Below, one piece after another: positions 16,628 to 25,486 of a stretch of 64,000 nucleotides of DNA. The translations under genes were made by a program, and so were the position numbers. Location: NCBI RefSeq assembly GCF_031846275.1, contig NZ_JAVRIB010000006.1, positions 1-64,000 on the forward strand, read 5' to 3'. Each line of letters begins with the position of its first letter. Within the stretch, counting starts at the first letter, position 1. Below the pieces are notes generated by a model. It was given only the letters and a program-made list of their open reading frames with translations, ran no database searches and was not told the origin of the DNA. Source of the DNA: Spectribacter hydrogenoxidans (GTDB lineage Bacteria > Pseudomonadota > Gammaproteobacteria > Nevskiales > Salinisphaeraceae).

Positions 16628-17536
16628 TCAGCCCGTGGACGTACCCGGATGGATCACCGGCTTGATGGCGAAATCGTGCTGAATGGCCAGGTCGTGTTCG
16701 CGTAGCTGCGGTTCCAATAGCGCCCACATCTCGTCGTAGCGATAGAAGGGCACGCGCGGGAACAGGTGGTGGATGAGGTGATAGTTCTGCGACTGCAGCA
16801 GCGGCGTCATCAGGGTCTCGAAACCCTGGCGCACGGTGGTGGCGCGGGTGAAATTCTCGGCCTGCGGGGTGTCGTGGGGTTCATGCGGCAGCCAGAAGAA
16901 GGCGAAGCCGAGTAGTACCTGGGTCAGCCGCCCTGGCAGGAACCACAGGAACAGCAGTTCCAGGCCGTAGCCGGCGGCGATGATGGCCGCGAACAGGCTG
17001 GCGCAGATAGCGATGGCTACCAGCGTGGGCCTGAGATGCCGGTAGGCGGTCTTGTCGCCGTGGCGCAGGACGAAATAGAAGTACCAGGCGTCGATGAACA
17101 TCCAGCGCACCGGCAGCAGCGACTTCGGGCCCTCGAAGCACCAGCGGTCCGGGTCCTTCGGCCCCGAGGCGTGCTGGTGATGCTGGATGTGGCCCCAGCG
17201 GAACAGGCCGAGCGTGACCATGGGGGCGAACGGGATCAGGGCAATCTGGCCGATGACATCATTCAGCCCCTGGTGGCGGGACACCGCGCGGTGGATGGCG
17301 TCGTGCACCACCGAAAAGATCAGATAACCGATCAGGCCGTTGATCAGGGCGCCGGCCCAGAGCGGGATCAGCCCCGCCACACTGGCCGCCACCGACGAGA
17401 AGAACACCGCGAAGCACACCGCCATCATCGCCAGCGTCTGCCAGGCCACCAGTGGCGGCTGGCATATCTCCCGGATGCGGGCGCGGTTGTCGTCGTTGGT
17501 CAGCTCGCGCTGGATCTGGCCGAGGGTCATGGACAT
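16628..17536 (-). CDS. Membrane fatty acid desaturase/hydroxylase family protein
   Basis: 302 residues with the three histidine boxes of di-iron membrane desaturases: HDAIH (about 79), HIQHHQH (about 117) and NYHLIHHLFP (near 265). Four or more hydrophobic helices surround them (FAVFFSSVAASVAGLIPLW, LVAIAICASLFAAIIAAG). Start at 17536 follows CGGAG. The TetR regulator 17553-18179 ends 16 bases upstream, so the two form an operon and the desaturase is probably its target, adjusting membrane lipids or modifying a hydrophobic compound. Beta-carotene-type hydroxylase is an alternative. Confidence 0.82.
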   Translation of the reverse strand: MSMTLGQIQRELTNDDNRARIREICQPPLVAWQTLAMMAVCFAVFFSSVAASVAGLIPLWAGALINGLIGYLIFSVVHDAIHRAVSRHQGLNDVIGQIALIPFAPMVTLGLFRWGHIQHHQHASGPKDPDRWCFEGPKSLLPVRWMFIDAWYFYFVLRHGDKTAYRHLRPTLVAIAICASLFAAIIAAGYGLELLFLWFLPGRLTQVLLGFAFFWLPHEPHDTPQAENFTRATTVRQGFETLMTPLLQSQNYHLIHHLFPRVPFYRYDEMWALLEPQLREHDLAIQHDFAIKPVIHPGTSTG

Positions 17537-17552
17537 GGTCGGATCTCCGGAT

Positions 17553-18179
17553 TCAGGCTGACCGAAGGACGTCGTGGTCGGTCTCGAACAGCGGATGCAG
17601 CACCGTGCGCAGCAGCGGCTGAGTGAGTTCTTCCAGCCGCCGCCCGTGCAGCAACTGGCCGGCGGTGTGCAGATTGAGCAGGCCATGCACCGCGCCCCAG
17701 GCCACATGCATGATGTCGCGCGGGTCGCCATCCAGCCGCCCGGCCTCGGTGGCCTGGGCCACGATCGCTACCAGGTAGTCGAACGCCGCGCGGCGCACGG
17801 CCAGCAGGTCGGGATAGTCGGCCAGTGGTGGCTGGTCGGCGGCGAACATCAGTTGATAGTCGGCCGGCTGCGCCCGCACGAACTCGAGGATGCCGTGGTG
17901 GATGGCCTGCAGCCGCGCGGCCGGGTCCGAGCCGGGCCGGTCGCAGTCGCGGATGCAGTCGAAAAAGCGCTGGTAACAGTCCAGCCGCAGGGCGGCGAAC
18001 AGCGCGTCCTTGTTCTCGAAGTAGCGGTACGGCTGGGTGTGGCTGGTGCCGGTGCGCTCGGCCAGCCGGCGAAACGACACCGCGTCGGCGCCTTCCTCGC
18101 GGTACAGGGCCAGGGCGGCCTCGCACAGCCGGCGACGAACACGTTGGATTTCCCGATTGTCCAGGGCAGCACGCGGCAT
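17553..18179 (-). CDS. TetR-family transcriptional regulator
   Basis: 208 residues. The N-terminal helix-turn-helix covers about residues 12-58, with ADAVSFRRLAERTGTSHTQPYRYFENKDALFAA, the recognition helix being TQPYRYF. The C-terminal ligand-binding part is typical in length. It is transcribed just ahead of the desaturase gene. Upstream, an AT-rich patch with TTTACaccGTAAA (18197-18209) may be its promoter or operator, which would suit autoregulation. Confidence 0.85.
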   Translation of the reverse strand: MPRAALDNREIQRVRRRLCEAALALYREEGADAVSFRRLAERTGTSHTQPYRYFENKDALFAALRLDCYQRFFDCIRDCDRPGSDPAARLQAIHHGILEFVRAQPADYQLMFAADQPPLADYPDLLAVRRAAFDYLVAIVAQATEAGRLDGDPRDIMHVAWGAVHGLLNLHTAGQLLHGRRLEELTQPLLRTVLHPLFETDHDVLRSA

Positions 18180-18196
18180 CTTGTAACAGTGTTTAA

Positions 18197-18209
18197 TTTA
18201 CACCGTAAA
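18197..18209. promoter_or_regulatory. Candidate operator/promoter patch before the TetR-desaturase operon
   Basis: TTTAC-ACC-GTAAA is a short perfect inverted repeat inside an AT-rich tract (18181-18214) that stands out from the GC-rich surroundings and ends right at the TetR start. Overlapping GTGTTTAATTTACAC is a second dyad. Site assignment is by position and composition only. Confidence 0.35.
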
Positions 18210-18245
18210 GTTATGGATGCCGTCGGCTTCTGTCAACCGGGCGAG

Positions 18246-18893
18246 TTAATGCCGGGCCGCGCGCAGCAGTCGCTGCCGGCGCAGGGCCCGGGCGAGTTCG
18301 CGGGTGTCGGTGAACGGCCGGCGGGCTACCAGCCGGAGCAGTAGCAGGGCGGTGACCAGGGCGTCGGCATGGGCGTTGTGCCGGTCGCGGGTCAACAGTG
18401 GCAGGCGGAAGAAGGCCGCGGCGGCATCCAGCGTCGGCGGCCGGGCGGCGAACTCGGGTTCGGCCAGGCACACCCAGTCGGCCACGTCGATCACCGGGCC
18501 GGCCAGCCGCGGCTCGCCTGTCCGGACCAGCGCCCGGTCGAGCACGCAGCGGTCGAAGGCGGCGTGATAGGCGAACAGCGGCGCGTCACCCCGCCATGCC
18601 CGGAAGGCGGCGGCGGCCCGGCCGGCCGGCGGCGCGGCAGCCAGCGTCTCGGGGGTGAGCCGGTGCACCAGGATGTTGTCCGGATCGGTGACCCGTTCGG
18701 GGTCGGCCAGCTGGTAGAAGCCGTCGTCCAGATCCAGTTGGCCGCCGGTCACGCTCACGGCGCCCACCGACAGCAGGGCCGCCCGGCGGGGGTCGAGGCC
18801 GGTGGTTTCGGTGTCCACCACCACCAGCCGCCCGTCCAGCGGCCGCGGCGGGCCGGCGCGCCAGGGGCGCAGGCGGTCAAGCAGGCGCCTCAC
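18246..18893 (-). CDS. DEDDh 3'-5' exonuclease (DNA polymerase III epsilon-like)
   Basis: 215 residues with the DEDDh motifs: VVVDTETTGLDP (about 23-34, first Asp and Glu), YHAAFDR (about 117-123) and HNAHADA (about 181-187, His and final Asp). Resembles the stand-alone epsilon-like exonucleases of Pseudomonas that accompany CBS/DUF294 proteins. The start is GTG 18893, overlapping the stop of the upstream gene in GTGA, so translation is coupled. A much longer frame reading back to 19478 is only the antisense-like continuation within the CBS gene. Confidence 0.8.
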   Translation of the reverse strand: MRRLLDRLRPWRAGPPRPLDGRLVVVDTETTGLDPRRAALLSVGAVSVTGGQLDLDDGFYQLADPERVTDPDNILVHRLTPETLAAAPPAGRAAAAFRAWRGDAPLFAYHAAFDRCVLDRALVRTGEPRLAGPVIDVADWVCLAEPEFAARPPTLDAAAAFFRLPLLTRDRHNAHADALVTALLLLRLVARRPFTDTRELARALRRQRLLRAARH

Positions 18894-20818
18894 GGGTAGT
18901 CGAGTTTCAGCCGCGTCTGCAGACGCCGGGCCTGGCGTAACGATTCCTTGAGCACGCGCTGGTCCAGCAGGCTCAGGCGATAGGGGTCGATGCGGTTGCT
19001 CAGCGGTTCGTCGGCGGCCAGCTGGGCCTGGTTGTGGCGCAGCCGCAGCAGCTGCACGAACGAGAAGGCCTCCTGCCAGGCCTGGGCATCGCGCCGACGG
19101 ATGGCTTTTGTCGCCGCCAGCGCGGCCAGACGTTCCTGGGTGTTGTTGGCCGCCACCCGGTGGGTCAGCGCCAGCACCCGCGTGGCGCCGATGAACGGTT
19201 GCAGGGCGCTCTTCTTGAGGTCGAGCCGCCGGCCTTCCTCTCCCCGCTCGGTGACGAAATCCCGCACCAGACCCAGCGGCGGCCGGTTGCCCAGCGCGTG
19301 GTGGGCCAGGGCGTGGCGGAAGATGCTGTTGCCCGCGGCGCGATCGAGCACCATCGCCCGCAGCCGCTCGACCGCGTCGACATCCCCGGCCAGCGCCCGG
19401 CAGTCGAGATAGATGGTGGCGTCCAGCAGATGCGCCGGCGTGGTGCTGCGGATGATGCCCTCGAAACGGGCCTGCCATTCAGCGCGGCTCAGGCACAGCG
19501 CCGGATTGCCGGCCATGATGTTGCCGCGGCACAGGTCGAAGCCGATCTGGTCCAGCGCCTGGTTGATCTGCTGCGCCAGCGGTAGCAGCCGCGTGCGCAC
19601 CGCCTCGGTGTCGCCCGGTGCGGCCTCGAACAGCAGGCCGTTGTCCTGATCGGTGGCCAGGGTCTGTTCGCCGCGCGCCTCGCTGCCGAACGACAGCCAG
19701 GTGAAATCGGGCACCGGTTCCGGCCAGGCCTCCCGGCAGATGGTGATGGCCCGCTCGACCGCGGCGTCGTTGAGCCGCGTGATGAGCCCGGTGAGCTGGG
19801 TGGCGGAGGCGCCGAAGGCCAGCATGGCGCGGATCAGTTCCCGCATCTCGCGGCGCCGGGCCCGCAGGCCGTCCAGCGTCCGGCAGCGGTCGATACCGCG
19901 CGACAGATGCACCAGATTGACCCGCCGCAGCGCGAACAGGTCGCGTTCGGAAATCACCCCGGCCAGCGCGCCGCCGCGGGTGACTACCAAGTGGCCGATG
20001 CGGTGTTCCACCATCAGCAGGGTGGCCTCGAACGCCGACTCGCCGGCGTCCAGCTGCAGCGGGTTCGGGGTCATTACCGCGGACAGCGGGGCCTCCAGCC
20101 CGTCGGCCCGGGTAGCCACCAGCCGGCGCAGGTCGCGCAGGGTGAAGATGCCGGTGGGTTGCCGGTTGCCGTCGACCACCACGATGCTGCCCACCTCGTC
20201 GGCATGCATGCGCCGCACGGCCTCGCGCACCGACAGATCGGGCTCGCCGGTCACCGGCGGCCGGCCGATCAATTGCTGCAGCGGCGTGTCCAGGGACACA
20301 TCGGCCTGCAGATCGGCGGCCGCCTCGCCGCGCCAGCACTCGTGTGACTGGTGCAGCAGGGCGCCGGCGCGCCGCCGGCAGAATTCGCGGAAGGGCTCGG
20401 CCTGTTCGTGCAGCAGCCGGAAACCGGCGGCCGGGATATCGATCACGAAGCTGTCGCGCTCGGCCACATGCCGGGTCCGGGTGGCGCGGTTTTCGCGCAG
20501 GGCGGCGCTGAGCAGCGTTTCCCCCGGGCCGGACTCGAACACGATCTCGTCGTCCGCCCCGTGGCCGCCGATCAGCCCCTGCTGCACCACGCTGAAATGC
20601 GCGGGCGGGCCGTCGTCGGGCGAGATCAGCGTGTGGCCGGCGGGATGGTAGGCGAGGTGCGCGCCGGCCAGCGCCCGGTCCAGCAGAGCCGGCTCGATGC
20701 GGTTATAGGGCTCGAATGCGGCCAGGAATTCGCGTGCCGCGCGCCGGGTGGCCAGCGCCCCCGGGGCGTCATCGATCGGCGTCTGGCCGCTGCCGGTGGA
20801 AGAGTCTGTTGCCGTCAC
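18890..20818 (-). CDS. cNMP-binding/CBS/DUF294 nucleotidyltransferase-like protein
   Basis: 642 residues in three parts: a cyclic-nucleotide-binding-like domain (about 40-150), a pair of CBS domains (about 180-305; VGSIVVVDGNRQPTGIFTLRDLRRL and IGHLVVTRGGALAGVISERDLFAL), and a DUF294 nucleotidyltransferase-like domain (WLSFGSEARGEQTLATDQDNGLLF near 390-413) with its C-terminal helical domain. The GSEARGEQ...DQDN text is the nucleotidyltransferase signature. Such proteins are thought to be signal-transducing; the modified target is unknown. It is coupled by a GTGA overlap to an exonuclease, a pairing seen in other Proteobacteria. Confidence 0.82.
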   Translation of the reverse strand: MTATDSSTGSGQTPIDDAPGALATRRAAREFLAAFEPYNRIEPALLDRALAGAHLAYHPAGHTLISPDDGPPAHFSVVQQGLIGGHGADDEIVFESGPGETLLSAALRENRATRTRHVAERDSFVIDIPAAGFRLLHEQAEPFREFCRRRAGALLHQSHECWRGEAAADLQADVSLDTPLQQLIGRPPVTGEPDLSVREAVRRMHADEVGSIVVVDGNRQPTGIFTLRDLRRLVATRADGLEAPLSAVMTPNPLQLDAGESAFEATLLMVEHRIGHLVVTRGGALAGVISERDLFALRRVNLVHLSRGIDRCRTLDGLRARRREMRELIRAMLAFGASATQLTGLITRLNDAAVERAITICREAWPEPVPDFTWLSFGSEARGEQTLATDQDNGLLFEAAPGDTEAVRTRLLPLAQQINQALDQIGFDLCRGNIMAGNPALCLSRAEWQARFEGIIRSTTPAHLLDATIYLDCRALAGDVDAVERLRAMVLDRAAGNSIFRHALAHHALGNRPPLGLVRDFVTERGEEGRRLDLKKSALQPFIGATRVLALTHRVAANNTQERLAALAATKAIRRRDAQAWQEAFSFVQLLRLRHNQAQLAADEPLSNRIDPYRLSLLDQRVLKESLRQARRLQTRLKLDYP

Positions 20819-20906
20819 CCGATTGCCGCCCGTGGTTGCGTGCCACGCCGGCGAATGTCGCAGACCGCCGCTGGCACGGCAATCCCGTCTGCAGGCGGTC
20901 AGGCGG

Positions 20907-22418
20907 TCAGGCGGCGCGGTCGGTCGGCTCGTGCCGGCTCCCGTCGAGGTGATAGTTGTCCAGGTCCAGTTCCGACGTCAGCGCGCGGTATCGCCGGTTG
21001 GTGCCCGGCCAGTTGTTGGTGATGCGCCCGTCGGCGGTGTGATACCAGCTGTTGCAACCCCAGTTCCAGACGGTATCGGCCAGTTCGTTCTGGATGTCCG
21101 CGTTGTACTGCTGCACCACGTCCGGTTTTACGTCCAGGGTCCGGGCCCGGCCGGCACGCAGCTCGCCCAGGCACTGGCGGATGTATTCCACCTGACACTC
21201 GATCATGTAGATGATGGAGTTGCCGCCCAGGTTGGTGTTGGGCCCGTAGCAGATGAACAGGTTGGGGAAGCCATCCACGGTGATGCCCAGATAGGCCTCG
21301 GCGCCGTCCGCCCAGCGATCGGCCAGCGACCGGCTGCCGCTTCCCTCGATGGTCATCGGAGCCAGGAATTCGGTGGCGCGGAAACCGGTGCCGTAAATGA
21401 TCGCGTCCACCGCGTAATCGCGGCCGTCCGCGGTGCGGATGCCATCGGGGGTGATCCGCTCGATACCACCGGTTTCCAGGATGACGTTGTCGCGGGTCAG
21501 CGCGGGGTAGTAATCGCTGGAAAACAGAATGCGCTTGCAGCCGATGGGATAGTCGGGTGTGAGTTTCTCGCGCAGTGCCGTGTCCTTGACCTGGCGTTTG
21601 AGATGGAAGCGCCACCAGGCGCGGAACAGCCCCGAAAGCCGGCTCTGCTGATGGAAGGCCGGCACGCTGGCGTCGCCGGAAGCCCGCAGTGCCCAGCGGA
21701 AGATGTCGCGGTAGCGGGGGAGATGCCGGAACAGCCAGCGGTTGATCCGGCCGTAGGTACGCTGGAAGCGGGGCAGCAGGTAGGGCGCGCTGCGCTGGAA
21801 CAGCACCAGCCTGCCCACCTCGGCGGCGATGCGCGGGACGAACTGGATGGCGCTGGCCCCGGTGCCGATCACCGCCACCCGCTTGTCGCGCAGATCGTAG
21901 TCGTGATCCCACTCGGCCGAATGGAAGCTGTGGCCGGCGAAGTCGTCGCGGCCGGGGATGTTCGGCCAGCCGGGCCGGCTGAGCTGGCCGACGCCGGTGA
22001 TCAGGGCGTCGAACTCGTGTGTCTCGCCCTGGCTGGTGCGCAGATGCCAGACCCGGGCCTCGTCGTCGAAGCGGGCCGATTCGATTTCGGTGTTGAAACG
22101 GATATGCGGATACAGCCCGTAGCGGCGGGCGCAGTCCTGCTGATAGGCCAGGATTTCCGGCTGCTCGGGGTACGGGCAGGTGAAGCGGGCCTGGTAATCG
22201 AACGAAAACGAATACAGATGCCAGGGCACATCGCAGGCCGCCCCCGGGTAGGTGTTTTCCCGCCATACGCCGCCGACCTCGTCGCCCCGCTCGAACAGGG
22301 TGAGATTCTCGAACTCCTCCTGCTTGAGCCGGATGCCGGCGCACAGGCCGGAAAAGCCGGTGCCGATGATGGCGATGCGCGGCGTGGCGGCGCTGGTGTC
22401 GTGTCTGGCGGCCTGCAT
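20907..22418 (-). CDS. Baeyer-Villiger-type flavin monooxygenase
   Basis: 503 residues. It has a first Rossmann motif IIGTGFSG (FAD), the Baeyer-Villiger fingerprint in FAGHSFHSAEWD (F-x-G-x3-H-x3-W), and a second Rossmann motif VIGTGASA (NADPH). Text such as GDEVGGVWRENTYPGAACDVPWHLYSFSF is typical of class B monooxygenases that insert oxygen next to a ketone, giving esters or lactones. The ATG at 22418 has a GGAG ten bases upstream and is preferred over a TTG 69 bases earlier. Stands alone; ketone substrate unknown. Confidence 0.85.
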   Translation of the reverse strand: MQAARHDTSAATPRIAIIGTGFSGLCAGIRLKQEEFENLTLFERGDEVGGVWRENTYPGAACDVPWHLYSFSFDYQARFTCPYPEQPEILAYQQDCARRYGLYPHIRFNTEIESARFDDEARVWHLRTSQGETHEFDALITGVGQLSRPGWPNIPGRDDFAGHSFHSAEWDHDYDLRDKRVAVIGTGASAIQFVPRIAAEVGRLVLFQRSAPYLLPRFQRTYGRINRWLFRHLPRYRDIFRWALRASGDASVPAFHQQSRLSGLFRAWWRFHLKRQVKDTALREKLTPDYPIGCKRILFSSDYYPALTRDNVILETGGIERITPDGIRTADGRDYAVDAIIYGTGFRATEFLAPMTIEGSGSRSLADRWADGAEAYLGITVDGFPNLFICYGPNTNLGGNSIIYMIECQVEYIRQCLGELRAGRARTLDVKPDVVQQYNADIQNELADTVWNWGCNSWYHTADGRITNNWPGTNRRYRALTSELDLDNYHLDGSRHEPTDRAA

Positions 22419-22552
22419 AAGCGGTGTGCTCCGAGTCGCGGCGTGATGGCGAGCGGGACGGTAGTTCGAAGATGACGGGGTCGTCAACTTTTATCCCTCG
22501 CCGGGCCGGGTAACGGGCCGGCAGCGCCAGCCGCCTGCCCGTTACCGAGCGA

Positions 22553-22840
22553 TTAGCTGATCAGCCAGCTCAGCAGGAGCACGCCCAGCAGCAGCCAGAT
22601 AATGCCGGGGATCACCGCCTTGCGGACCAGCGCACGCGCGCCGGCGTAGACGAGCAGCAGGCCGATCAGGAGAAAGGCAAGGCTGAACACCGAGCTGCTG
22701 ATGCCCAGGGCCTCGGTCAGCCCGTCGACGAAGCTGTTCAGCACACCGTCGATCTGTTCGAACAGCCAGCGCAGGCCATCCACCGCGGCGCGGATGCCGC
22801 TGCCCAGCAGTTCCCCGATCCAGTAGAAGAATTCCTGCAC
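22553..22840 (-). CDS. Small membrane protein
   Basis: 95 residues. The first 45 are amphipathic, with FFYWIGELLG and DGLRWLFEQIDGVLNSFVDGL; two hydrophobic helices follow (about 50-67 and 75-94). GTG start with GGAG six bases upstream. No family recognised. It lies divergent from the thiopurine methyltransferase gene. Confidence 0.6.
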   Translation of the reverse strand: MQEFFYWIGELLGSGIRAAVDGLRWLFEQIDGVLNSFVDGLTEALGISSSVFSLAFLLIGLLLVYAGARALVRKAVIPGIIWLLLGVLLLSWLIS

Positions 22841-22923
22841 CCTGACTCCGTCGAATGCCGCGATGCTGCGGCCGTCAGTGTAACCTCGGGCCGGTCATCG
22901 GGTAGCGACGGGAGGGCGGAACG

Positions 22924-23583
22924 GTGGATCAGGCTTTCTGGCACGCGCGCTGGTCGCGCGATGAAATCGGATTTCATCAACCGGCGGGCAATCCGTTGCT
23001 GGCTGCCCACTGGGACAGGATCGGCGTGCCGGCCGCCGGCGAGGTGCTGGTGCCGCTGTGCGGCAAGACGCCCGACATGGCCTGGCTGGCGGGCCGCGGC
23101 CACAGCGTGACGGGTGTGGAACTCAGTGATACCGCCGCGCGTGATTTCTTTGCCGAACAGAACATGACGCCACGGATGGACGAATACGCCGGTTTCCTCC
23201 GCTATCGGGCCGATCGCATTCGTATCGACGTGGGCGATTTCTTCGCCTGGCCGGCTGCCGCGTTCGCCGGCTGTGACGGGTTCTATGACCGCGCTTCGCT
23301 CATCGCCCTGCCGCCCGACATGCGCCAGCGCTATGCCGATACCCTCGGCAGCAGGCTGCCACCCGGCAGCCGTGGCCTGCTGATCGGCCTGACCTATCCG
23401 CCGGGGCAGATCAGCGGCCCGCCGTTTTCGGTAGACCATGACGAGGTGATGGCACGGCTATCACCGTACTTCGACATCGAAGTGCTGGCGGATAACGATG
23501 CCCTGGCGAACAGCCCCAACTTGCGTGACCGCGGGGTCACGGAACTGCGGGAGACCGCCTACCGGCTGGTGCGCAGGGCCTGA
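22924..23583 (+). CDS. tpm: Thiopurine S-methyltransferase family protein
   Basis: 219 residues, class I SAM-dependent methyltransferase. It begins FWHARWSRDEIGFHQP and has LVPLCGKTPDMAWLAGRGHSVTGVELS (about 42-68), the TPMT glycine-rich SAM site, and FYDRASLIALPPDMRQRY (about 120-137). Bacterial members methylate thiopurines, selenium and tellurium oxyanions. GTG start follows GGAGGGCGG. Convergent with the flavodoxin-like gene; both stop codons lie in one hairpin. Confidence 0.88.
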   Translation: MDQAFWHARWSRDEIGFHQPAGNPLLAAHWDRIGVPAAGEVLVPLCGKTPDMAWLAGRGHSVTGVELSDTAARDFFAEQNMTPRMDEYAGFLRYRADRIRIDVGDFFAWPAAAFAGCDGFYDRASLIALPPDMRQRYADTLGSRLPPGSRGLLIGLTYPPGQISGPPFSVDHDEVMARLSPYFDIEVLADNDALANSPNLRDRGVTELRETAYRLVRRA

Positions 23584-23601
23584 CCCGTCGCCGGCGGGTC
23601 A
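23581..23601. terminator. Shared hairpin holding both stop codons
   Basis: TGACCCG, seven-base loop, CGGGTCA: the left arm opens with the TGA of tpm, and the right arm ends with the complement of the TGA of the flavodoxin-like gene. Works equally on both strands; no T-tract, so termination is inferred from position. Confidence 0.45.
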
Positions 23602-24069
23602 GAACACGCCGGCCTCGAGCCCGGCCGCCATGGCCATGCCCAGCTCGCGGCAGTCATCGACGAATGAGTCGCGGAAATCGCCGCGACAGACCAGCGGCTC
23701 GTTCACGGCACGCCAGCGCAGGCCGGTGGTGATGGTATCCACCGCTCGGCAGGTGCCGGTGCCGTCCGATCCGGCCCGCACGCAAAGGGCGTAGGGCAGA
23801 CCCTGCTTATGGTCGAGCACGGCGTAGTAGGTCCGATCGAAGAAATCCTTCAGCGCGCCGCTCATGTAACCCAGATTCTCCGGCGTGAACAGCAGGATCG
23901 CGTCGGCTGCGAGCACGTCATCCGGCCCGGCTTGCAGCGGCGCGGCCCGCTGCATGGAAACCCCCTCGATGGTGGCATCCGAGGCGCCTTCGGCCAGCGC
24001 TGTGGCCAGCCGTTCGGTATTCGGCGAGGGGGCGTGGGCGATGATCAGAAGCTGCTTGTCGGTACTCAT
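23599..24069 (-). CDS. Flavodoxin-like NAD(P)H-dependent FMN reductase family protein
   Basis: 156 residues of flavodoxin fold: strand LLIIAHAPSPNTERLA (FMN phosphate loop about 8-22), ADAILLFTPENLGYMSGALKDFFDRTYY (about 56-83), the segment that clasps the isoalloxazine ring. Likely reduces quinones or free flavin, or acts as an electron carrier. Start ATG at 24069. Divergent from the methylcitrate synthase gene. Confidence 0.72.
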   Translation of the reverse strand: MSTDKQLLIIAHAPSPNTERLATALAEGASDATIEGVSMQRAAPLQAGPDDVLAADAILLFTPENLGYMSGALKDFFDRTYYAVLDHKQGLPYALCVRAGSDGTGTCRAVDTITTGLRWRAVNEPLVCRGDFRDSFVDDCRELGMAMAAGLEAGVF

Positions 24070-24263
24070 GATTGTTCCGTCGGCTTGCCCGCTGGTGCGT
24101 CCGGCCGGCAGTTTAGGTACGCTACTGCGCCCTATTCGAAGGTGTGGCGAATTATCGTCGCGCTGCAGGCAGTGTAAGAGTTCGTCATCCACGTCGTCGG
24201 CGCCACTGGCCCACGACGATCACCAACACAGCAAAACAGGCTGACTATTCGGGAGGATTGATC

Positions 24264-25421
24264 GTGACCGCAGACAATACTGAGGCAAGCACACCCAAGA
24301 AGAAATCGGTTGCCCTCTCGGGCGTGGTCGCCGGTAACACGGCGGTGTGCACGGTCGGGCGCACCGGTAATGACCTGCACTACCGTGGGTTCGATATTCT
24401 CGACGTTGCCGAGGCCTGTGAGTTCGAGGAAATCGCCCATCTGCTGATCCACGGCAAACTTCCCAATCGCGCCGAACTGGCGGCCTACAAGCGCCAGCTG
24501 CGTGCCTTGCGCGGCCTGCCAGCCAACGTCAAGAAGGCGCTGGAGTGCCTGCCCGCCGCCACTCATCCGATGGACGTGATGAAGGTCGGCGTGTCGGTGC
24601 TGGGTTCGGTGTTGCCGGAGGCGGCCGATCATCCCCATTCCGGCGCCCGCGACATCGCGGATCGGCTGCTGGCCAGCCTCGGGTCGATGCTGCTGTACTG
24701 GTATCACTTCTCGCATTCCGGCCGGCGCATCGAGGTGGAAACCGACGATGATTCCGTCGGGGGGCACTTCCTGCATCTGCTGCATGGCGAGGCACCGCCG
24801 GACCTCTGGGTGCGGGCCATGCACACCTCGCTGGTGCTCTACGCCGAGCACGAATTCAACGCCAGCACCTTTACCAGCCGCGTCATCGCCGGGACCGGTT
24901 CGGATTTCTACTCGGCCGTGGCCGGCGCCATCGGCGCCCTGCGCGGACCCAAGCATGGCGGCGCCAATGAAGTGGCGTTCGAAATCCAGAGCCGCTATGA
25001 CAATCCGGACGAGGCGGAAGCCGACATCCGCGAGCGGGTGGCCAACAAGGAAGTTGTCATCGGGTTCGGGCACCCGGTCTACACGGTTTCCGACCCCCGC
25101 AACCGCGTCATCAAGGATGTCGCCAAGCAACTGTCCGACGATGCCGGCCGCACCAAGATGTTCGACATCGCCGAGCGGCTTGAGACGGTGATGTGGGACG
25201 TCAAGAAGATGTTCCCCAATCTCGACTGGTTCAGCGCCGTCAGCTACAACATGATGGGCATCCCCACCGCCATGTTCACCCCGCTGTTCGTGATGTCCCG
25301 CATCACCGGCTGGGCGGCCCATATCATCGAGCAGCGCCAGGACAACAAGATCATCCGCCCGGGTGCCAACTACATCGGTCCGGAGGATCGTAAGTTCGTG
25401 CCGATTGACGAGCGGGACTGA
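24264..25421 (+). CDS. prpC: 2-methylcitrate synthase
   Basis: 385 residues, citrate-synthase fold. It condenses propionyl-CoA with oxaloacetate. The catalytic histidines sit in PKHGGAN and GFGHPVY, with the Asp-containing segment after NLDWFSAVSYNMMGIPT. The short length, YRGFDILDVAE near the start and LEVMWD-like region fit PrpC rather than hexameric citrate synthase. The start is GTG at 24264 behind GGGAGG. No prpB, acnD, prpF or prpR is next to it, so the rest of the methylcitrate cycle would have to lie elsewhere. A good intrinsic terminator follows. Confidence 0.85.
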   Translation: MTADNTEASTPKKKSVALSGVVAGNTAVCTVGRTGNDLHYRGFDILDVAEACEFEEIAHLLIHGKLPNRAELAAYKRQLRALRGLPANVKKALECLPAATHPMDVMKVGVSVLGSVLPEAADHPHSGARDIADRLLASLGSMLLYWYHFSHSGRRIEVETDDDSVGGHFLHLLHGEAPPDLWVRAMHTSLVLYAEHEFNASTFTSRVIAGTGSDFYSAVAGAIGALRGPKHGGANEVAFEIQSRYDNPDEAEADIRERVANKEVVIGFGHPVYTVSDPRNRVIKDVAKQLSDDAGRTKMFDIAERLETVMWDVKKMFPNLDWFSAVSYNMMGIPTAMFTPLFVMSRITGWAAHIIEQRQDNKIIRPGANYIGPEDRKFVPIDERD

Positions 25422-25450
25422 TTCAGGCGACGTCGTGAATCCGGCGAAAG

Positions 25451-25486
25451 GCCCGGGCGACTTCGGTGTGCTCGGGTTTTTTGGGT
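25451..25486 (+). terminator. Rho-independent terminator after prpC
   Basis: CCC-GGGC, inner AC-TTCG-GT (a UUCG tetraloop), then GCTC-GGG and TTTTTT. About nine pairs in two segments with a small internal loop, followed by six T. It lies 30 bases after the prpC stop. Confidence 0.75.

Noticed and set aside
18894..19478. N-terminal extension of the exonuclease frame
   Set aside because: Lies wholly within the CBS/DUF294 gene; the GTG at 18893 gives a normal exonuclease start with GTGA coupling.
20748..22475. 575-codon open frame opposite the Baeyer-Villiger monooxygenase
   Set aside because: Antisense of a gene with full cofactor motifs; composition is that of a shadow.
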